Source: Pantoea sp. CCBC3-3-1
GTDB lineage: Bacteria; Pseudomonadota; Gammaproteobacteria; Enterobacterales; Enterobacteriaceae
Assembly (NCBI RefSeq): GCF_007981265.1
Contig: NZ_CP034363.1
Location: 4,774,001 to 4,838,000 of the forward strand
Length of the DNA: 64,000 bases
Reading direction: 5' to 3'
Numbering within the stretch: the first letter of the stretch is position 1; the number at the start of each line of letters is the position of its first letter. Shown here piece after piece: positions 1-10,356 of this stretch. The notes under the pieces are model-generated. The model worked only from the letters and a program-made list of their open reading frames with translations. It was not told the DNA's origin and did not search any database. Both the position numbers and the translations under genes were made by a program.

Positions 1-847
1 CCTTAGCGGGATTAGACAAACGATCCATCATCAGCGTGATGCCGCCCTGCTTCAGCGCTTCGGTCACGGTTTCCCAGCCGAACTGGATCAGTTTTTCTGC
101 GTAAGCCGGATCGGTGCCTTCGGCCACCAGCTTGTCGAAGCACAGCAGAGAACCCGCCTGCAACATGCCGCACAGGATGGTCTGCTCGCCCATCAGGTCA
201 GATTTCACTTCGGCGACAAAGGAAGATTCCAGCACGCCTGCACGGTGGCCGCCCGTCGCGGCTGCCCAGGCTTTGGCAATCGCCATACCTTCGCCTTTCG
301 GATCGTTTTCCGGGTGAACCGCAATCAGCGTCGGCACGCCGAAACCGCGTTTGTATTCTTCACGAACTTCAGTGCCAGGACATTTTGGCGCAACCATCAC
401 TACGGTGATGTCCTTACGAACCTGCTCGCCGACTTCAACAATATTGAAGCCATGTGAGTAACCCAGCGCCGCGCCATCTTTCATCAGCGGCTGAACGGCC
501 TGCACCACAGAAGTATGCTGCTTGTCTGGCGTCAGGTTTACCACCAGATCCGCTTGCGGGATCAGTTCTTCATAGGTGCCGACTTTAAAACCGTTTTCGG
601 TGGCTTTACGCCATGACGCACGTTTCTCCGCAATCGCTTCGGCACGCAGCGCATAAGCGATGTCCAGACCGGAATCGCGCATGTTAAGACCCTGATTCAG
701 GCCCTGAGCACCACAACCAACGATGACGACTTTTTTGCCTTTCAGGTAGCTTGCTTCATCAGCAAATTCATCACGCGACATGAAGCGACATTTACCTAAT
801 TGCGCTAACTGGTTGCGCAGGTTCAAAGTATTGAAATAGTTAGCCAT
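1..847 (-). CDS. ilvC: Ketol-acid reductoisomerase, 3' part outside the window
   Basis: Catalyses the NADPH-dependent isomeroreduction of acetolactate and acetohydroxybutyrate, the second common step of valine and isoleucine synthesis. Reading from ATG at 847 gives [20 protein letters not shown], close to the E. coli N-terminus. The Rossmann motif GCGAQG is at residues 44-49. About 282 codons are present; the long class II enzyme of enterobacteria has about 490, so the C-terminal knotted domain lies off the window edge. It is divergent from ilvY, its LysR-type activator, and the operator lies between them. The frame is open to the edge, so truncation is only by the window boundary. Confidence 0.97.
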   Translation of the reverse strand, partial: MANYFNTLNLRNQLAQLGKCRFMSRDEFADEASYLKGKKVVIVGCGAQGLNQGLNMRDSGLDIAYALRAEAIAEKRASWRKATENGFKVGTYEELIPQADLVVNLTPDKQHTSVVQAVQPLMKDGAALGYSHGFNIVEVGEQVRKDITVVMVAPKCPGTEVREEYKRGFGVPTLIAVHPENDPKGEGMAIAKAWAAATGGHRAGVLESSFVAEVKSDLMGEQTILCGMLQAGSLLCFDKLVAEGTDPAYAEKLIQFGWETVTEALKQGGITLMMDRLSNPAK

Positions 848-949
848 GGAGACTCCGTATAGGGTTGTGTTTGTCTTTTATTTGTTGGCGAGGCCTGAGG
901 CTCACCCTGATTTATCCCCATCATATGACAGGAAATGTATTGCTTAAAT

Positions 950-986
950 TGATATATTAACAACGTGATATTGCAATAACTGCAAC
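950..986. promoter_or_regulatory. IlvY operator region, ilvC-ilvY divergent promoter
   Basis: The 161-bp space between ilvC and ilvY holds a perfect inverted repeat TTGCA-N5-TGCAA at 971-985, whose inner part fits the T-N11-A LysR-type recognition pattern. An AT-rich stretch with a less perfect repeat lies just beside it (about 948-968). IlvY is known to bind tandem operators here in E. coli and to activate ilvC when acetolactate is bound. Site assignment is by pattern and position. Confidence 0.7.
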
Positions 987-1008
987 GCTAAAATGAGGCC
1001 TTAAGCGC

Positions 1009-1890
1009 ATGGATTTACGCGATCTGAAACTGTTTTTGCATCTGGCGGAAAGCCGCCATTTTGGCCGCAGTGCCCGGGCGATGCACGTCAGCCCGTCGAC
1101 CCTTTCCCGTCAAATCCAGCGGCTGGAAGAAGATCTCGGCCAGACGCTGTTCCTGCGTGATAATCGCACCGTCACGCTGACCGACGCGGGCGATCGGCTC
1201 CGGCAGTTTGCCCAGCAGACTCTTCTGCAATATCAGCAGCTTCGCCATGCTATCGGCCAGAGTGGCCCTTCGCTTAGCGGCGAACTACGGCTGTTCTGTT
1301 CGGTAACGGCCGCCTACAGTCATCTGCCGTCCATTCTCGATCGCTTCCGCGCCGAGCACCCGCTGGTTGAAATTAAACTGACTACCGGCGATCCCGCTGA
1401 TGCGGTGGAAAAAGTGCAGAGCGCTGAAGCAGATATCGCGATTGCCGGGCGGCCTGAAACGCTGCCAGCCAGTATTGATTTTATGCCGCTGTGCGAGATC
1501 CCGCTGGTACTGATTGCCCCAGCGTTGCCCTGTCCAGTGCGAAGCCAGGCCACCCAGCCAGAACCGGACTGGTCGCAAATCCCTTTTATCCTTCCGGATC
1601 AAGGGCCGACGAGACAGCGTATCGATCTGTGGTTCCGTCGTCGTCGTATTCCAAACCCGCTGATTTATGCCACCGTTGCCGGTCATGAAGCGATTGTATC
1701 GATGGTCGCGCTGGGCTGCGGTATTGCTTTGCTGCCCGACGTGGTGTTGGAGAACAGCCCGGAACCGATACGTAATCGCATTCTCGAACTGGAAAATATT
1801 GAAATCGTCGCGCCGTTAGAGCTGGGCGTCTGCGTGCAGCGTAAGCGGCTGAACGAGCCGCTTATCAGTGCGTTCTGGAGCCTGTTGTAA
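1009..1890 (+). CDS. ilvY: LysR-type activator of ilvC
   Basis: A 293-residue LysR-family regulator (E. coli IlvY 297). The N-terminal winged helix-turn-helix covers about residues 1-60 (ESRHFGRSARAMHVSPSTLS), followed by the effector-binding periplasmic-protein-like domain. IlvY senses acetolactate or acetohydroxybutyrate and activates ilvC. It is divergent from ilvC and convergent with ilvA; only 12 bp separate its stop codon from that of ilvA, with no terminator visible between them. Confidence 0.96.
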   Translation: MDLRDLKLFLHLAESRHFGRSARAMHVSPSTLSRQIQRLEEDLGQTLFLRDNRTVTLTDAGDRLRQFAQQTLLQYQQLRHAIGQSGPSLSGELRLFCSVTAAYSHLPSILDRFRAEHPLVEIKLTTGDPADAVEKVQSAEADIAIAGRPETLPASIDFMPLCEIPLVLIAPALPCPVRSQATQPEPDWSQIPFILPDQGPTRQRIDLWFRRRRIPNPLIYATVAGHEAIVSMVALGCGIALLPDVVLENSPEPIRNRILELENIEIVAPLELGVCVQRKRLNEPLISAFWSLL

Positions 1891-1902
1891 TCCGGTTTGC
1901 CG

Positions 1903-3447
1903 CTAACCCGCGAGGAAGAAACTGAATGCCGGGTTGTTGGTTTCATCATGGAAATCATAACCCAGCGCGGCAAGGTGCTCCTCGAACTGCGGCTCGTTTT
2001 CCGTCAGTTCAAATCCGGCTAACACACGACCGTAATCGGTGCCGTGGCTGCGGTAGTGGAACAGCGAAATATTCCAGTGCGTACCCAACGTTTGCAGGAA
2101 GCGTAGCAGCGCGCCAGGCGCTTCAGGGAATTCAAAGCTGAACAGCCGCTCACGCAGCGGTTTTGACGGCCTGCCACCCACCATGTAGCGAACGTGCAGC
2201 TTCGCCATTTCATCATCGGATAAGTCGACCACTTTATAGCCGCCCTGATCCAACAATTGCAGAATCTCACTGCGCTCTTCCAGACCCCTCGTCAGACGTA
2301 CGCCGACAAAAATGCAGGCATCGTCAGACTTGGCATAGCGGTAATTGAACTCGGTAACGGAACGTCCGCCCAGCAGCTGGCAAAACTTCAAAAAACTGCC
2401 CTTCTGCTCGGGAATGGTCACGGCCAGCAACGCTTCTCGCTGTTCACCCAGCTCACAGCGCTCGGAAACATAACGCAAGCCGTGGAAATTGACGTTGGCA
2501 CCAGATAGTACATGCGCCAGACGTTCGCCTTTGATCTGATGCTGCTGGATATATTTTTTCATCCCAGCCAGCGCCAGTGCGCCGGAAGGTTCAGCGACCG
2601 CACGCACGTCTTCGAAGAGATCTTTCATCGCCGCGCAGATCGCGTCACTGTCGACGGTGATAATGTCATCCAGATATTCCTGACACAGCCGGAAGGTCTC
2701 GCTACCGATTCGTTTTACCGCCACGCCTTCGGCAAATAAACCAACGCGAGGCAGATCGACCGGATGACCCGCTTCTAACGCGGCTTTCAGACAGGCAGAG
2801 TCTTCCGCCTCCACGGCGATCACTTTGATCTGTGGCATCAGCTGCTTGATCAGCACTGCAACGCCAGCCGCCAGGCCGCCGCCGCCAACCGGCACAAATA
2901 CGCGATCGATATGCGCATCCTGCTGTAACAGTTCCATTGCCAGCGTACCCTGTCCGGCAATCACCATCGGGTGATCGAACGGCGGAACAAAGGTGTAGCC
3001 TTTTTGCTCTGCCAGTTCAATAGCCTTCGCTTTTGCTTCGTCAAAGTTAGCGCCAAACAGGTAGGCCTCACCGCCAAACGCCCGCACGGCATCCACTTTA
3101 ATATCGGCCGTTGCTACTGGCATCACGATCAGGGATGTGATCCCCAGCCGTGTCGCCGACATCGCCACGCCCTGAGCATGATTGCCGGCCGAAGCAGTGA
3201 TGACGCCGCGCGCTTTCTGTTCCTCATTCAGCGTGGCGATCATTGCGTAAGCCCCGCGCAGCTTAAAGCTGTGCACCGGCTGCCGATCTTCACGTTTGAC
3301 CAGGATCGTATTGCCCAGACGGGAAGAGATTTTCTCCATCTTTTGCAACGGCGTTACCTGCGCCACTTCGTAAACCGGCGAGCGAAGTACCGCTCGCAGA
3401 TACTCCGCGCCGCAAGGCTCGGCGGGTAACGGTTGGAACTCTGCCAT
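1903..3447 (-). CDS. ilvA: Threonine deaminase, biosynthetic
   Basis: Converts threonine to 2-oxobutanoate and ammonia, the committed step to isoleucine, and is feedback-inhibited by isoleucine. 514 residues, matching the family. The PLP lysine lies in SFKLRGAY (K62) and the phosphate-binding glycine loop is GGGGLAAG near residue 190. Two C-terminal ACT-like regulatory domains occupy about residues 335-410 and 430-505, which separates it from the short catabolic enzyme. It is the last gene of ilvGMEDA; its start lies 5 bp after the ilvD stop, suggesting translational coupling. Confidence 0.98.
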   Translation of the reverse strand: MAEFQPLPAEPCGAEYLRAVLRSPVYEVAQVTPLQKMEKISSRLGNTILVKREDRQPVHSFKLRGAYAMIATLNEEQKARGVITASAGNHAQGVAMSATRLGITSLIVMPVATADIKVDAVRAFGGEAYLFGANFDEAKAKAIELAEQKGYTFVPPFDHPMVIAGQGTLAMELLQQDAHIDRVFVPVGGGGLAAGVAVLIKQLMPQIKVIAVEAEDSACLKAALEAGHPVDLPRVGLFAEGVAVKRIGSETFRLCQEYLDDIITVDSDAICAAMKDLFEDVRAVAEPSGALALAGMKKYIQQHQIKGERLAHVLSGANVNFHGLRYVSERCELGEQREALLAVTIPEQKGSFLKFCQLLGGRSVTEFNYRYAKSDDACIFVGVRLTRGLEERSEILQLLDQGGYKVVDLSDDEMAKLHVRYMVGGRPSKPLRERLFSFEFPEAPGALLRFLQTLGTHWNISLFHYRSHGTDYGRVLAGFELTENEPQFEEHLAALGYDFHDETNNPAFSFFLAG

Positions 3448-3452
3448 GTCAG

Positions 3453-5303
3453 TTAGCCTCCCAGCTTACTCTTGTCACGCACGGCGCCTTTATCCGCGCT
3501 GGTTGCCAGTAATGCATAGGCACGCAGTGCGAAGGAGACCTGACGCTCGCGACCGTGAGGCGTATAAGCCGCAGCACCACGCGCCTCTTCTTCTTCACGA
3601 CGCGCATGGAGTTCGTTATCCGGCACGTCCAGCTTGATACCGCGATTAGGAATATCGATATCAATCATATCGCCATCTTTCACCAGCGCGATGGTGCCGC
3701 CGCTGGCCGCTTCCGGTGATGCGTGGCCGATAGACAGACCAGAGGTCCCGCCCGAGAAACGACCATCGGTGATCAGCGCGCAGCTCTTGCCCAGTCCCAT
3801 TGATTTCAGATAGGTGGTTGGATAGAGCATTTCCTGCATGCCCGGGCCACCTTTTGGCCCTTCATAGCGAATAACCACCACGTCGCCAGCGACGACTTTG
3901 CCGCCCAGGATTGCCGCTACCGCATCATCCTGGCTCTCGTAGACTTTCGCCGGACCACGGAAAGTATGAATTTCTTTCTCCACGCCCGCCGTTTTAACGA
4001 TACAGCCATCTTCAGCGATGTTGCCGTACAGCACGGCAAGGCCGCCATCCTGACTGAAGGCAAATTCACGGGAACGGATGCAGCCATTCTGGCGGTCGTC
4101 ATCCAGCGTATCCCAACGGGTGTCCTGCGAGAATGCCTGGGTAGTACGAATCCCGGCCGGACCGGCGCGGAACATTTTTTTCACCGCTTCGTCTTTGGTC
4201 AGCATGATGTCGTATTGATCCAGCGTCTCTTGCAGACTCAGGCCCAGCACGTTGCGGACATCGTTATTCATCAGGCCTGCCCGGCTCAGCTCGCCAAGGA
4301 TGCCTAATACGCCACCAGCACGGTGCACGTCTTCCATATGGTATTTCGGGGTGCTTGGTGCCACTTTGCACAAGTGCGGTACTTTGCGTGACAGGCGGTC
4401 AATGTCAGACATATTAAAATCTATTTCGCCTTCCAGCGCCGCCGCCAACAAATGCAGAACGGTATTGGTAGAGCCGCCCATGGCGATATCCAGCGTCATT
4501 GCGTTCTCAAACGCTGCTTTGCTGGCAATGCTGCGTGGTAGCGCGCTTTCGTCGTCCTGCTCATAGTAGCGTTTGGCCAGGTTAACGATACGTTTACCGG
4601 CGTTCAGGAACAGCTCTTTACGATCGGCGTGCGTTGCCAGCAGCGAGCCGTTACCCGGCTGAGACAGACCCAGCGCTTCGGTCAGGCAGTTCATTGAGTT
4701 GGCGGTAAACATACCGGAACAGGAGCCACAGGTCGGGCAGGCAGAACGCTCGATTTGTTCGCTGTCAGCATCGCTAACGTTCGGGTTAGCCCCCTGGATC
4801 ATCGCATCGACCAAATCCAGTTTGATAATTTTGTCGGAAAGCTTGGTTTTACCGGCTTCCATCGGGCCGCCGGAAACAAAGATCACCGGAATATTCAGCC
4901 GCAGAGATGCCATCAGCATGCCCGGGGTGATTTTGTCGCAGTTAGAGATACAGACCATGGCATCGGCGCAGTGGGCGTTCACCATGTATTCTACGGAATC
5001 GGCAATCAGTTCACGAGAAGGCAGGGAGTACAGCATGCCGCCATGTCCCATCGCAATACCATCATCAACGGCAATGGTGTTGAACTCTTTAGCGACGCCG
5101 CCAGAGGCTTCAATCTGCTCGGCAACCAGTTTCCCTAAATCACGCAGATGGACGTGACCCGGCACGAACTGCGTAAAGGAGTTAACTACGGCAATAATCG
5201 GCTTACCGAAATCATCATCGGTCATGCCGGTGGCGCGCCACAAGGCACGGGCACCGGCCATATTACGGCCATGAGTGGTGGTAGCGGAACGTAACTTAGG
5301 CAT
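3453..5303 (-). CDS. ilvD: Dihydroxy-acid dehydratase
   Basis: Iron-sulfur dehydratase for the third common step of valine and isoleucine synthesis. Cluster cysteines are visible in CISNCDK (C122) and in the [10 protein letters not shown] motif. The frame opens at 5309, but GGAG lies only 1 nt from that ATG and 7 nt from the second ATG at 5303. The second start gives 616 residues beginning [20 protein letters not shown], the E. coli length, so I choose it. Fourth gene of ilvGMEDA; a strong hairpin separates it from ilvE. Confidence 0.97.
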   Translation of the reverse strand: MPKLRSATTTHGRNMAGARALWRATGMTDDDFGKPIIAVVNSFTQFVPGHVHLRDLGKLVAEQIEASGGVAKEFNTIAVDDGIAMGHGGMLYSLPSRELIADSVEYMVNAHCADAMVCISNCDKITPGMLMASLRLNIPVIFVSGGPMEAGKTKLSDKIIKLDLVDAMIQGANPNVSDADSEQIERSACPTCGSCSGMFTANSMNCLTEALGLSQPGNGSLLATHADRKELFLNAGKRIVNLAKRYYEQDDESALPRSIASKAAFENAMTLDIAMGGSTNTVLHLLAAALEGEIDFNMSDIDRLSRKVPHLCKVAPSTPKYHMEDVHRAGGVLGILGELSRAGLMNNDVRNVLGLSLQETLDQYDIMLTKDEAVKKMFRAGPAGIRTTQAFSQDTRWDTLDDDRQNGCIRSREFAFSQDGGLAVLYGNIAEDGCIVKTAGVEKEIHTFRGPAKVYESQDDAVAAILGGKVVAGDVVVIRYEGPKGGPGMQEMLYPTTYLKSMGLGKSCALITDGRFSGGTSGLSIGHASPEAASGGTIALVKDGDMIDIDIPNRGIKLDVPDNELHARREEEEARGAAAYTPHGRERQVSFALRAYALLATSADKGAVRDKSKLGG

Positions 5304-5328
5304 GCTCATACTCCAGAATCAGATAGTG

Positions 5329-5352
5329 CACGGGCGTCAAACGACGCCCGTG
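5329..5352 (-). other. Intercistronic hairpin between ilvE and ilvD
   Basis: CACGGGCGTC, a 4-nt loop AAAC, and GACGCCCGTG form a perfect 10-bp stem inside the 60-bp ilvE-ilvD gap. It has no following U-run in the direction of transcription, so it looks like an mRNA-stability or processing hairpin and not a terminator. Confidence 0.75.
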
Positions 5353-5363
5353 TAATGTCATTA

Positions 5364-6290
5364 TTATGCGTTTACCGGATCTAACCAGCCCCACTTGTCT
5401 TCGGTCTCGCCAGTGAACAGGCCAAAGAATGCGGACTGGATGCGGGCCGTCACAGGACCGCGCTTACCTTCGCCGACCTGGATGCCGTCGACGCTACGCA
5501 CCGGGGTGATTTCAGCGGCGGTGCCGGACATGAAGATCTCATCGGCCAGGTACAGGGATTCACGGGACAGTACCTGCTCGCGAACTTCAATACCCATATC
5601 TTTTGCCAGCTTGATGATGGCGTCACGCGTAATGCCAGGCAGTGCAGAAGAGGTAAACGGCGGCGTGAACAGAATGCCGTCTTTCACTTCGAACAGGTTT
5701 TCACCCGCGCCTTCAGAGATGTAGCCCTGAGTATCCAGCGCAATGCCTTCCTGATAGCCGTGACGGCGAGCTTCGCTGCCCACCAGCAGAGAAGAAAGGT
5801 AGTTACCACCGGCCTTCGCCGCAGTTGGCAGAGTGTTTGGCGCAACGCGGTTCCATGAAGAAACCATCGCGTCAATACCCTGCTCCAGCGCTTCAGCACC
5901 CAGATAAGCGCCCCATGGGAAGGCAGCAATAATCACGTCAGTGCTGTAGCCATCCGGTGGGTTCACGCCCAGACCGACATCGCCCACGAAGACCAGGGGA
6001 CGGATGTAAGCGCTTTGCAGTTTGTTCACGCGCAGCACTTCACGGCAGGCTTCCATCAGTTCATCCACGCTCTGGCTGACCGGGAAACGATAGATTTTTG
6101 CGGAGTCGTGCAGACGCTGCATATGTTCACGATGGCGGAAGACTACCGGGCCTTTGTGCGAGTCGTAGCAGCGGACGCCTTCAAAGACAGACGTACCGTA
6201 ATGCAGTGCGTGAGACATCACGCTAACCTTCGCGTCTTCCCACTTAACCATCTCGCCATTGAACCAGATAAAGTCAGCTTTCTTCGTCAT
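5364..6290 (-). CDS. ilvE: Branched-chain amino-acid aminotransferase
   Basis: PLP-dependent class IV transaminase that completes isoleucine, valine and leucine synthesis. 308 residues against 309 in E. coli. The PLP lysine is K159 in TAAKAGGNYL, and the class IV signature (EGAGENLF) and SGTAAEI are present. Located between ilvM (18-bp gap) and ilvD in the attenuated ilvGMEDA operon. Confidence 0.98.
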   Translation of the reverse strand: MTKKADFIWFNGEMVKWEDAKVSVMSHALHYGTSVFEGVRCYDSHKGPVVFRHREHMQRLHDSAKIYRFPVSQSVDELMEACREVLRVNKLQSAYIRPLVFVGDVGLGVNPPDGYSTDVIIAAFPWGAYLGAEALEQGIDAMVSSWNRVAPNTLPTAAKAGGNYLSSLLVGSEARRHGYQEGIALDTQGYISEGAGENLFEVKDGILFTPPFTSSALPGITRDAIIKLAKDMGIEVREQVLSRESLYLADEIFMSGTAAEITPVRSVDGIQVGEGKRGPVTARIQSAFFGLFTGETEDKWGWLDPVNA

Positions 6291-6308
6291 TCTTGTTTCC
6301 TTTCGCGC

Positions 6309-6566
6309 TCAGGCGCGGATTTGTTGTGTTGTCTGGTGCTGGATGTTAACGCTGGCTACATCCATCAGCTTGCATAACTGTGTTGACAGTAAATCGACTG
6401 AACGCTGGCTGGCAACGGTCATTTCAATATTAATATTGTCGTTATTATCGCCCGTCGCCATATTCATGGCGCAGACCTGAAAACCACGGTGACGAACCAC
6501 GCGCAGGATACGTTCCAGAATTTCAGGACGCAGACGCGCCTCAATAGACAGGTGGTGCTGCATCAT
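6309..6566 (-). CDS. ilvM: Acetolactate synthase II small subunit
   Basis: An 85-residue single ACT-domain subunit (E. coli 87) beginning [15 protein letters not shown], with the conserved [12 protein letters not shown] and [10 protein letters not shown] segments. It stabilises and activates the IlvG catalytic subunit. Its ATG overlaps the ilvG TGA (ATGA at 6563-6566), which implies coupled translation and balanced subunit supply. Confidence 0.95.
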   Translation of the reverse strand: MMQHHLSIEARLRPEILERILRVVRHRGFQVCAMNMATGDNNDNINIEMTVASQRSVDLLSTQLCKLMDVASVNIQHQTTQQIRA

Positions 6567-8209
6567 GATGTTTTCTCCATCATATTTTCATTACTGGCAC
6601 CTGGCGGTACCAGCGGCCAGACGTTTTCAAGTTCGTCGATAGCGACGTGAAGCATGTAGGGCCCTTCACTCTGTAGCAAAGCGTCTAATGCGGCGTCGAC
6701 CTGGTCTTTACGGGTGATGCGCTGGCCGGGAATATCGAATGCCCTGGCAAGCATTAAAAAATCGGGGTTGTCGGAGAGATTGGTTTCACTGTAGCGCTCA
6801 GAAAAGAACAGCTGCTGCCACTGGCGAACCATGCCTAAACGCTGGTTATCCAGCAGCACGATTTTAACCGGCAGCTGTTTACGTTTGATTGTTCCCAGCT
6901 CCTGCACGTTCATCATGAAAGAACCGTCGCCGGATACGCAGATAACGGTATCGTCAGGTCTGGCAACCTGAGCGCCAACGGCTGCTGGCAGACCGAATCC
7001 CATCGTTCCCAAACCGCTGGAGGTAATGAAATTTTCCGGGCGACTGAAGGCCATATGCTGTGCGGTCCACATCTGATGCTGGCCTACGTCGGTAGTGACA
7101 ACCGCACTGTCAGGTTTTTTATCGGACAGCTGCTTCAAAAACAGCGGCGCATAAATTGCCTCACCCGGATGATCGTAACGCCAGCTATGCCCGGTTTTCA
7201 GCGCCTGCACATGCGCACGCCATTCACCAATCTCAACCGGTTGGTATAAATCAGGCAGCATTTTGTTAAGGTCGCCACGCAGCGCCACATGGGCCTGACG
7301 CAGTTTGTGCAGCTCTGCCGGATCGATGTCCATGTGGATAACGCTGGCGTTCGGCGCAAAGGTATCAAGTTTGCCGGTCACGCGGTCGTCAAAACGGGCG
7401 CCTACAGCAATCAGTAAGTCACATTGCTGGACAGCAAAGTTTGCTGCTTTAGTGCCGTGCATTCCCAGCATCCCCAGATAACAAGGATCCTGAGCGTCTG
7501 GCGTCCCCAGTCCTTTCAGGGTGGCTACCGTTGGAATACCGGTTTCTTTAGCAAAGGCGCGCAGGGCGGGAACGGCGTTCGCCATCCCTACACCGCCGCC
7601 GATGTACAATACGGGTTTCTGAGCCTTAGCCAGCATGGCGCGAGCCTGTTGTAGCGCCTCATGAGGATGATCGGCTTCATCCTCAACCGGTGTCAGATGT
7701 GCAGTGAACTCGCCGCTGGCTAACTGGATGTCTTTCGGAATATCAATCAATACTGGCCCCGGACGACCAGAGCAGGCGATAGCAAAGGCTTCGGCCATCA
7801 CCACGGGTAATTCTTCCAGCGAAGTGACCAGGAAACTATGTTTGGTGCAGGCCAGTGATAAGCCTAATACATCGATTTCCTGGAAAGCGTCAGTGCCGAT
7901 CAATCCACCGGCAACCTGACCGGTAATAGCAACAACCGGCACAGAATCCATCATTGCATCAGCCAGTCCGGTAATCAGGTTAGTGGCGCCAGGCCCGGAT
8001 GTGGCGATGCAAACGCCCACTTTCCCGGTCGCGCGGGCGTAACCAATGGCCGCCATTGCAGCGCCTTGTTCATGACGACACAGTAGGTGTTCTACGCCTC
8101 CGTCATAGAGAGCATCATAGACGGGCATTATCGCCCCTCCCGGATAGCCGAAAACTGTTTCGACACCCTGCCCACGCAACGCCTGAACCACCCACTGTGC
8201 ACCATTCAT
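6563..8209 (-). CDS. ilvG: Acetolactate synthase II large subunit (intact)
   Basis: TPP enzyme that forms acetolactate or acetohydroxybutyrate. 548 residues from [20 protein letters not shown], the E. coli length. The conserved glutamate is in CRHEQGAAM, and the TPP/Mg motif is SGDGSFMMN followed by DNQRLGM. The frame can be extended to 8245, but the ATG at 8209 follows GGGGAAATAACT and matches homologues. It is uninterrupted, unlike the frameshifted ilvG of E. coli K-12. First structural gene after the attenuator. Confidence 0.97.
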   Translation of the reverse strand: MNGAQWVVQALRGQGVETVFGYPGGAIMPVYDALYDGGVEHLLCRHEQGAAMAAIGYARATGKVGVCIATSGPGATNLITGLADAMMDSVPVVAITGQVAGGLIGTDAFQEIDVLGLSLACTKHSFLVTSLEELPVVMAEAFAIACSGRPGPVLIDIPKDIQLASGEFTAHLTPVEDEADHPHEALQQARAMLAKAQKPVLYIGGGVGMANAVPALRAFAKETGIPTVATLKGLGTPDAQDPCYLGMLGMHGTKAANFAVQQCDLLIAVGARFDDRVTGKLDTFAPNASVIHMDIDPAELHKLRQAHVALRGDLNKMLPDLYQPVEIGEWRAHVQALKTGHSWRYDHPGEAIYAPLFLKQLSDKKPDSAVVTTDVGQHQMWTAQHMAFSRPENFITSSGLGTMGFGLPAAVGAQVARPDDTVICVSGDGSFMMNVQELGTIKRKQLPVKIVLLDNQRLGMVRQWQQLFFSERYSETNLSDNPDFLMLARAFDIPGQRITRKDQVDAALDALLQSEGPYMLHVAIDELENVWPLVPPGASNENMMEKTS

Positions 8210-8290
8210 AGTTATTTCCCCGCCTCTCGCTGGGAACAACAGCATTTTATTCTACTGTTCATCTTCTGTTCCTCTGTCGTTAATAGTTCG

Positions 8291-8328
8291 CCAAAAAAAA
8301 AACCCCGGACCTTTCGGTGCGGGGGTTC
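8291..8328 (-). terminator. ilvGMEDA attenuator terminator
   Basis: On the minus strand AACCCCCGCACC, loop GAAA, then GGTCCGGGGTT followed by a run of ten T. It lies 22 bp after the ilvL stop and about 80 bp before ilvG. It is nearly the same as the E. coli ilv attenuator as I remember it. Ribosome stalling in ilvL would favour the alternative antiterminator. Confidence 0.93.
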
Positions 8329-8349
8329 TTTCGAAATCAGGCTTGATTT

Positions 8350-8448
8350 TTAAGCCTTTCTTCCTCCGAGCGTAGCCCCGCACGGCGTGATAATAATCAC
8401 GACGACGTTAATAATGACAAGGCGTAGGACTCGTAGAAGGGCTTTCAT
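8350..8448 (-). CDS. ilvL: ilvGMEDA operon leader peptide
   Basis: A 32-codon leader, too short for ordinary gene calling: begins MKALLRVLRLVIIN and ends CGATLGGRKA. Between them lies a run of valine and isoleucine codons; overall there are 5 Leu, 5 Val and 5 Ile among 32 residues. This composition, the position upstream of a strong attenuator and the start MxALLRV fit IlvL. It controls the operon by multivalent attenuation: scarcity of charged tRNA-Ile, tRNA-Val or tRNA-Leu stalls the ribosome and lets transcription continue into ilvG. Confidence 0.95.
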   Translation of the reverse strand: MKALLRVLRLVIINVVVIIITPCGATLGGRKA

Positions 8449-8489
8449 AATGATTCGGCAATTTCACTTGTTCGAAGTAATGCCTACAG

Positions 8490-8518
8490 AGTTATCACAG
8501 TTAGCTGCTAACGTTCAA
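8490..8518 (-). promoter_or_regulatory. Candidate ilvL promoter
   Basis: On the minus strand TTGAAC (8518-8513), a 17-bp spacer and ATAACT (8495-8490). Transcription would start about 35-40 nt before the ilvL ATG, the expected leader geometry. Assigned by pattern only. Confidence 0.5.
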
Positions 8519-8787
8519 CTTTTTTCATCATTTAATTTTATGACGCAGCGCGAGATAATTAAAAAAACAGCGTGTATTCAGTCATTAAGACAAATAATGA
8601 AATAAATTCATTACTCACGCGTCGCAATGAGTCTTAGCTGAATATTCCTTTTTTCGGCGCAGCTTCCTCACCTCTTGCAACATTTTCATTACTGTAATAT
8701 TTGCCTGGAGCGATCCCTCATAACGAAAATGAAAGCGTCGTATTGCCTGCCAGTGATATCCAGAATGTAGGGGTATAAGGAGAACGT
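8519..8787. other. Intergenic region between ilvL promoter and comM
   Basis: AT-rich spacer between the divergent ilvL and comM. No gene or RNA recognised. A comM Shine-Dalgarno (AAGGAG) precedes 8788; a TTGCAA...TAATAT element near 8676-8701 has a poor spacer and is not called as a promoter. Confidence 0.5.
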
Positions 8788-10308
8788 ATGTCGCTATCAG
8801 TCATATATACCCGCGCTGCCATAGGCGTTGAAGCCCCACTGGTGTCGGTAGAGGTCCATCTTAGCAACGGATTACCTGCGCTAACGCTGGTCGGGTTGCC
8901 TGAAACCACGGTAAAAGAGGCTCGTGAACGTGTACGTAGCGCAATGATCAATTGTGGATTCACGTTTCCGGCAAAGCGTATTACCGTGAATCTGGCTCCC
9001 GCCGACCTGCCTAAAGAGGGAGGCCGGTACGATTTACCGATTGCCATTGCCATTCTCGCCGCCTCAGAGCAGATATCAGCAGATAAATTAATGCAGTATG
9101 AGTTTCTGGGGGAGCTGGCCCTGACGGGTGCGCTACGGAGCGTACAGGGCGCCATTCCCGCAGCAATGGCCGCGATCGCTGACCAGCGGCAACTTATTCT
9201 TTCTACGGACAATCATCAGGATGCTGGATTAATTCATCATGGGCAAAGTCTTGTTGCGGCCAATCTGCTTGAGGTCTGCGCCTTTCTTAATGGCCAGTCG
9301 CCGTTGGAAGTTGCATATTGCCATCTGGATCAGCCTCCCGCTTCTTCAGGCGATCTTAATGAAATTATTGGACAACAGCAGGCGAAAAGAGCATTAGAAA
9401 TCACTGCGGCTGGAGGCCATAATTTATTGTTGATCGGCCCGCCAGGTACGGGTAAAACAATGTTAGCTAATCGGCTAAATGGCTTGCTTCCGCCTCTTAA
9501 CGATCGTGAAGCTCTGGAAAGCGCCGCTATAGCCAGCCTGGTCAGTTCCCCTCTGCTGCATCAGCAATGGCGCCAGCGCCCGTTCAGGGCACCTCACCAC
9601 ACCTCGTCGAGCTATGCTCTGGTCGGCGGTGGAGCCATACCAAAACCCGGTGAAATTTCTCTGGCTCATAATGGCGTGTTATTTCTGGATGAGCTTCCTG
9701 AATTTGCACGTAAAACCCTGGATGCGCTGAGAGAACCTATTGAATCAGGAAAAATCAGTCTGTCACGCGCACGGGCTAAAATCACTTATCCCGCCTGCTT
9801 TCAACTGGTTGCGGCGATGAATCCCAGCCCGACTGGACACCATAGCGGGTCGCATAGTCGTAGTACGCCTCAGCAGACACTACGCTACCTCAGCCGTCTC
9901 TCTGGCCCTTTCCTCGACCGCTTTGACCTGTCGCTTGAAGTGCCTCTTCTTCCCTCCGGTACGCTGAGCGGTAAGCGTAAGGAAAGTGAGTCCAGCGCAA
10001 CCGTCCGGCAACGCGTTTTGGCAGCCCGCGAGGTTCAACTGAAACGAGCAGGCATGATTAACGGCGCTCTGGGACCAAAAGAGATCCGATGCTACTGTGA
10101 GATAGAGAGGGAAGATGCGCAATGGCTCGAAGATGTGCTCAACCATCTTGGACTCTCCGTACGCGCATGGCAACGTATCCTGAAAGTTGCCCGAACTATT
10201 GCTGATTTGGCGGGCGTGGAGAACGTACAACGCATCCATCTGAATGAAGCGCTAAGCTATAGAGGGATCGACAGATTGCTGATTAATTTACTGAAGAGTT
10301 TGGATTAG
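8788..10308 (+). CDS. comM: ComM/YifB AAA+ helicase, Mg-chelatase-like
   Basis: 506 residues, the E. coli YifB length. An N-terminal Lon-protease-like domain (about 1-165) precedes an AAA+ module with Walker A GPPGTGKT at 217-224 and Walker B GVLFLDELPEF near 290, followed by a C-terminal ComM domain. In Vibrio cholerae and Acinetobacter, ComM is a hexameric helicase that drives branch migration during natural transformation; its role in enterobacteria is not settled. Clear AAGGAG ribosome site. Position beside ilvL matches E. coli. Confidence 0.95.
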   Translation: MSLSVIYTRAAIGVEAPLVSVEVHLSNGLPALTLVGLPETTVKEARERVRSAMINCGFTFPAKRITVNLAPADLPKEGGRYDLPIAIAILAASEQISADKLMQYEFLGELALTGALRSVQGAIPAAMAAIADQRQLILSTDNHQDAGLIHHGQSLVAANLLEVCAFLNGQSPLEVAYCHLDQPPASSGDLNEIIGQQQAKRALEITAAGGHNLLLIGPPGTGKTMLANRLNGLLPPLNDREALESAAIASLVSSPLLHQQWRQRPFRAPHHTSSSYALVGGGAIPKPGEISLAHNGVLFLDELPEFARKTLDALREPIESGKISLSRARAKITYPACFQLVAAMNPSPTGHHSGSHSRSTPQQTLRYLSRLSGPFLDRFDLSLEVPLLPSGTLSGKRKESESSATVRQRVLAAREVQLKRAGMINGALGPKEIRCYCEIEREDAQWLEDVLNHLGLSVRAWQRILKVARTIADLAGVENVQRIHLNEALSYRGIDRLLINLLKSLD

Positions 10309-10356
10309 AAGCAGGAATAGTGCGTGAGGGACTTAAAGCATTTAAAATTAAAGGAA

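Noticed and set aside
6563..8209. Frameshift in ilvG as in E. coli K-12
   Set aside because: The frame is continuous through the TPP domain to the ilvM overlap.
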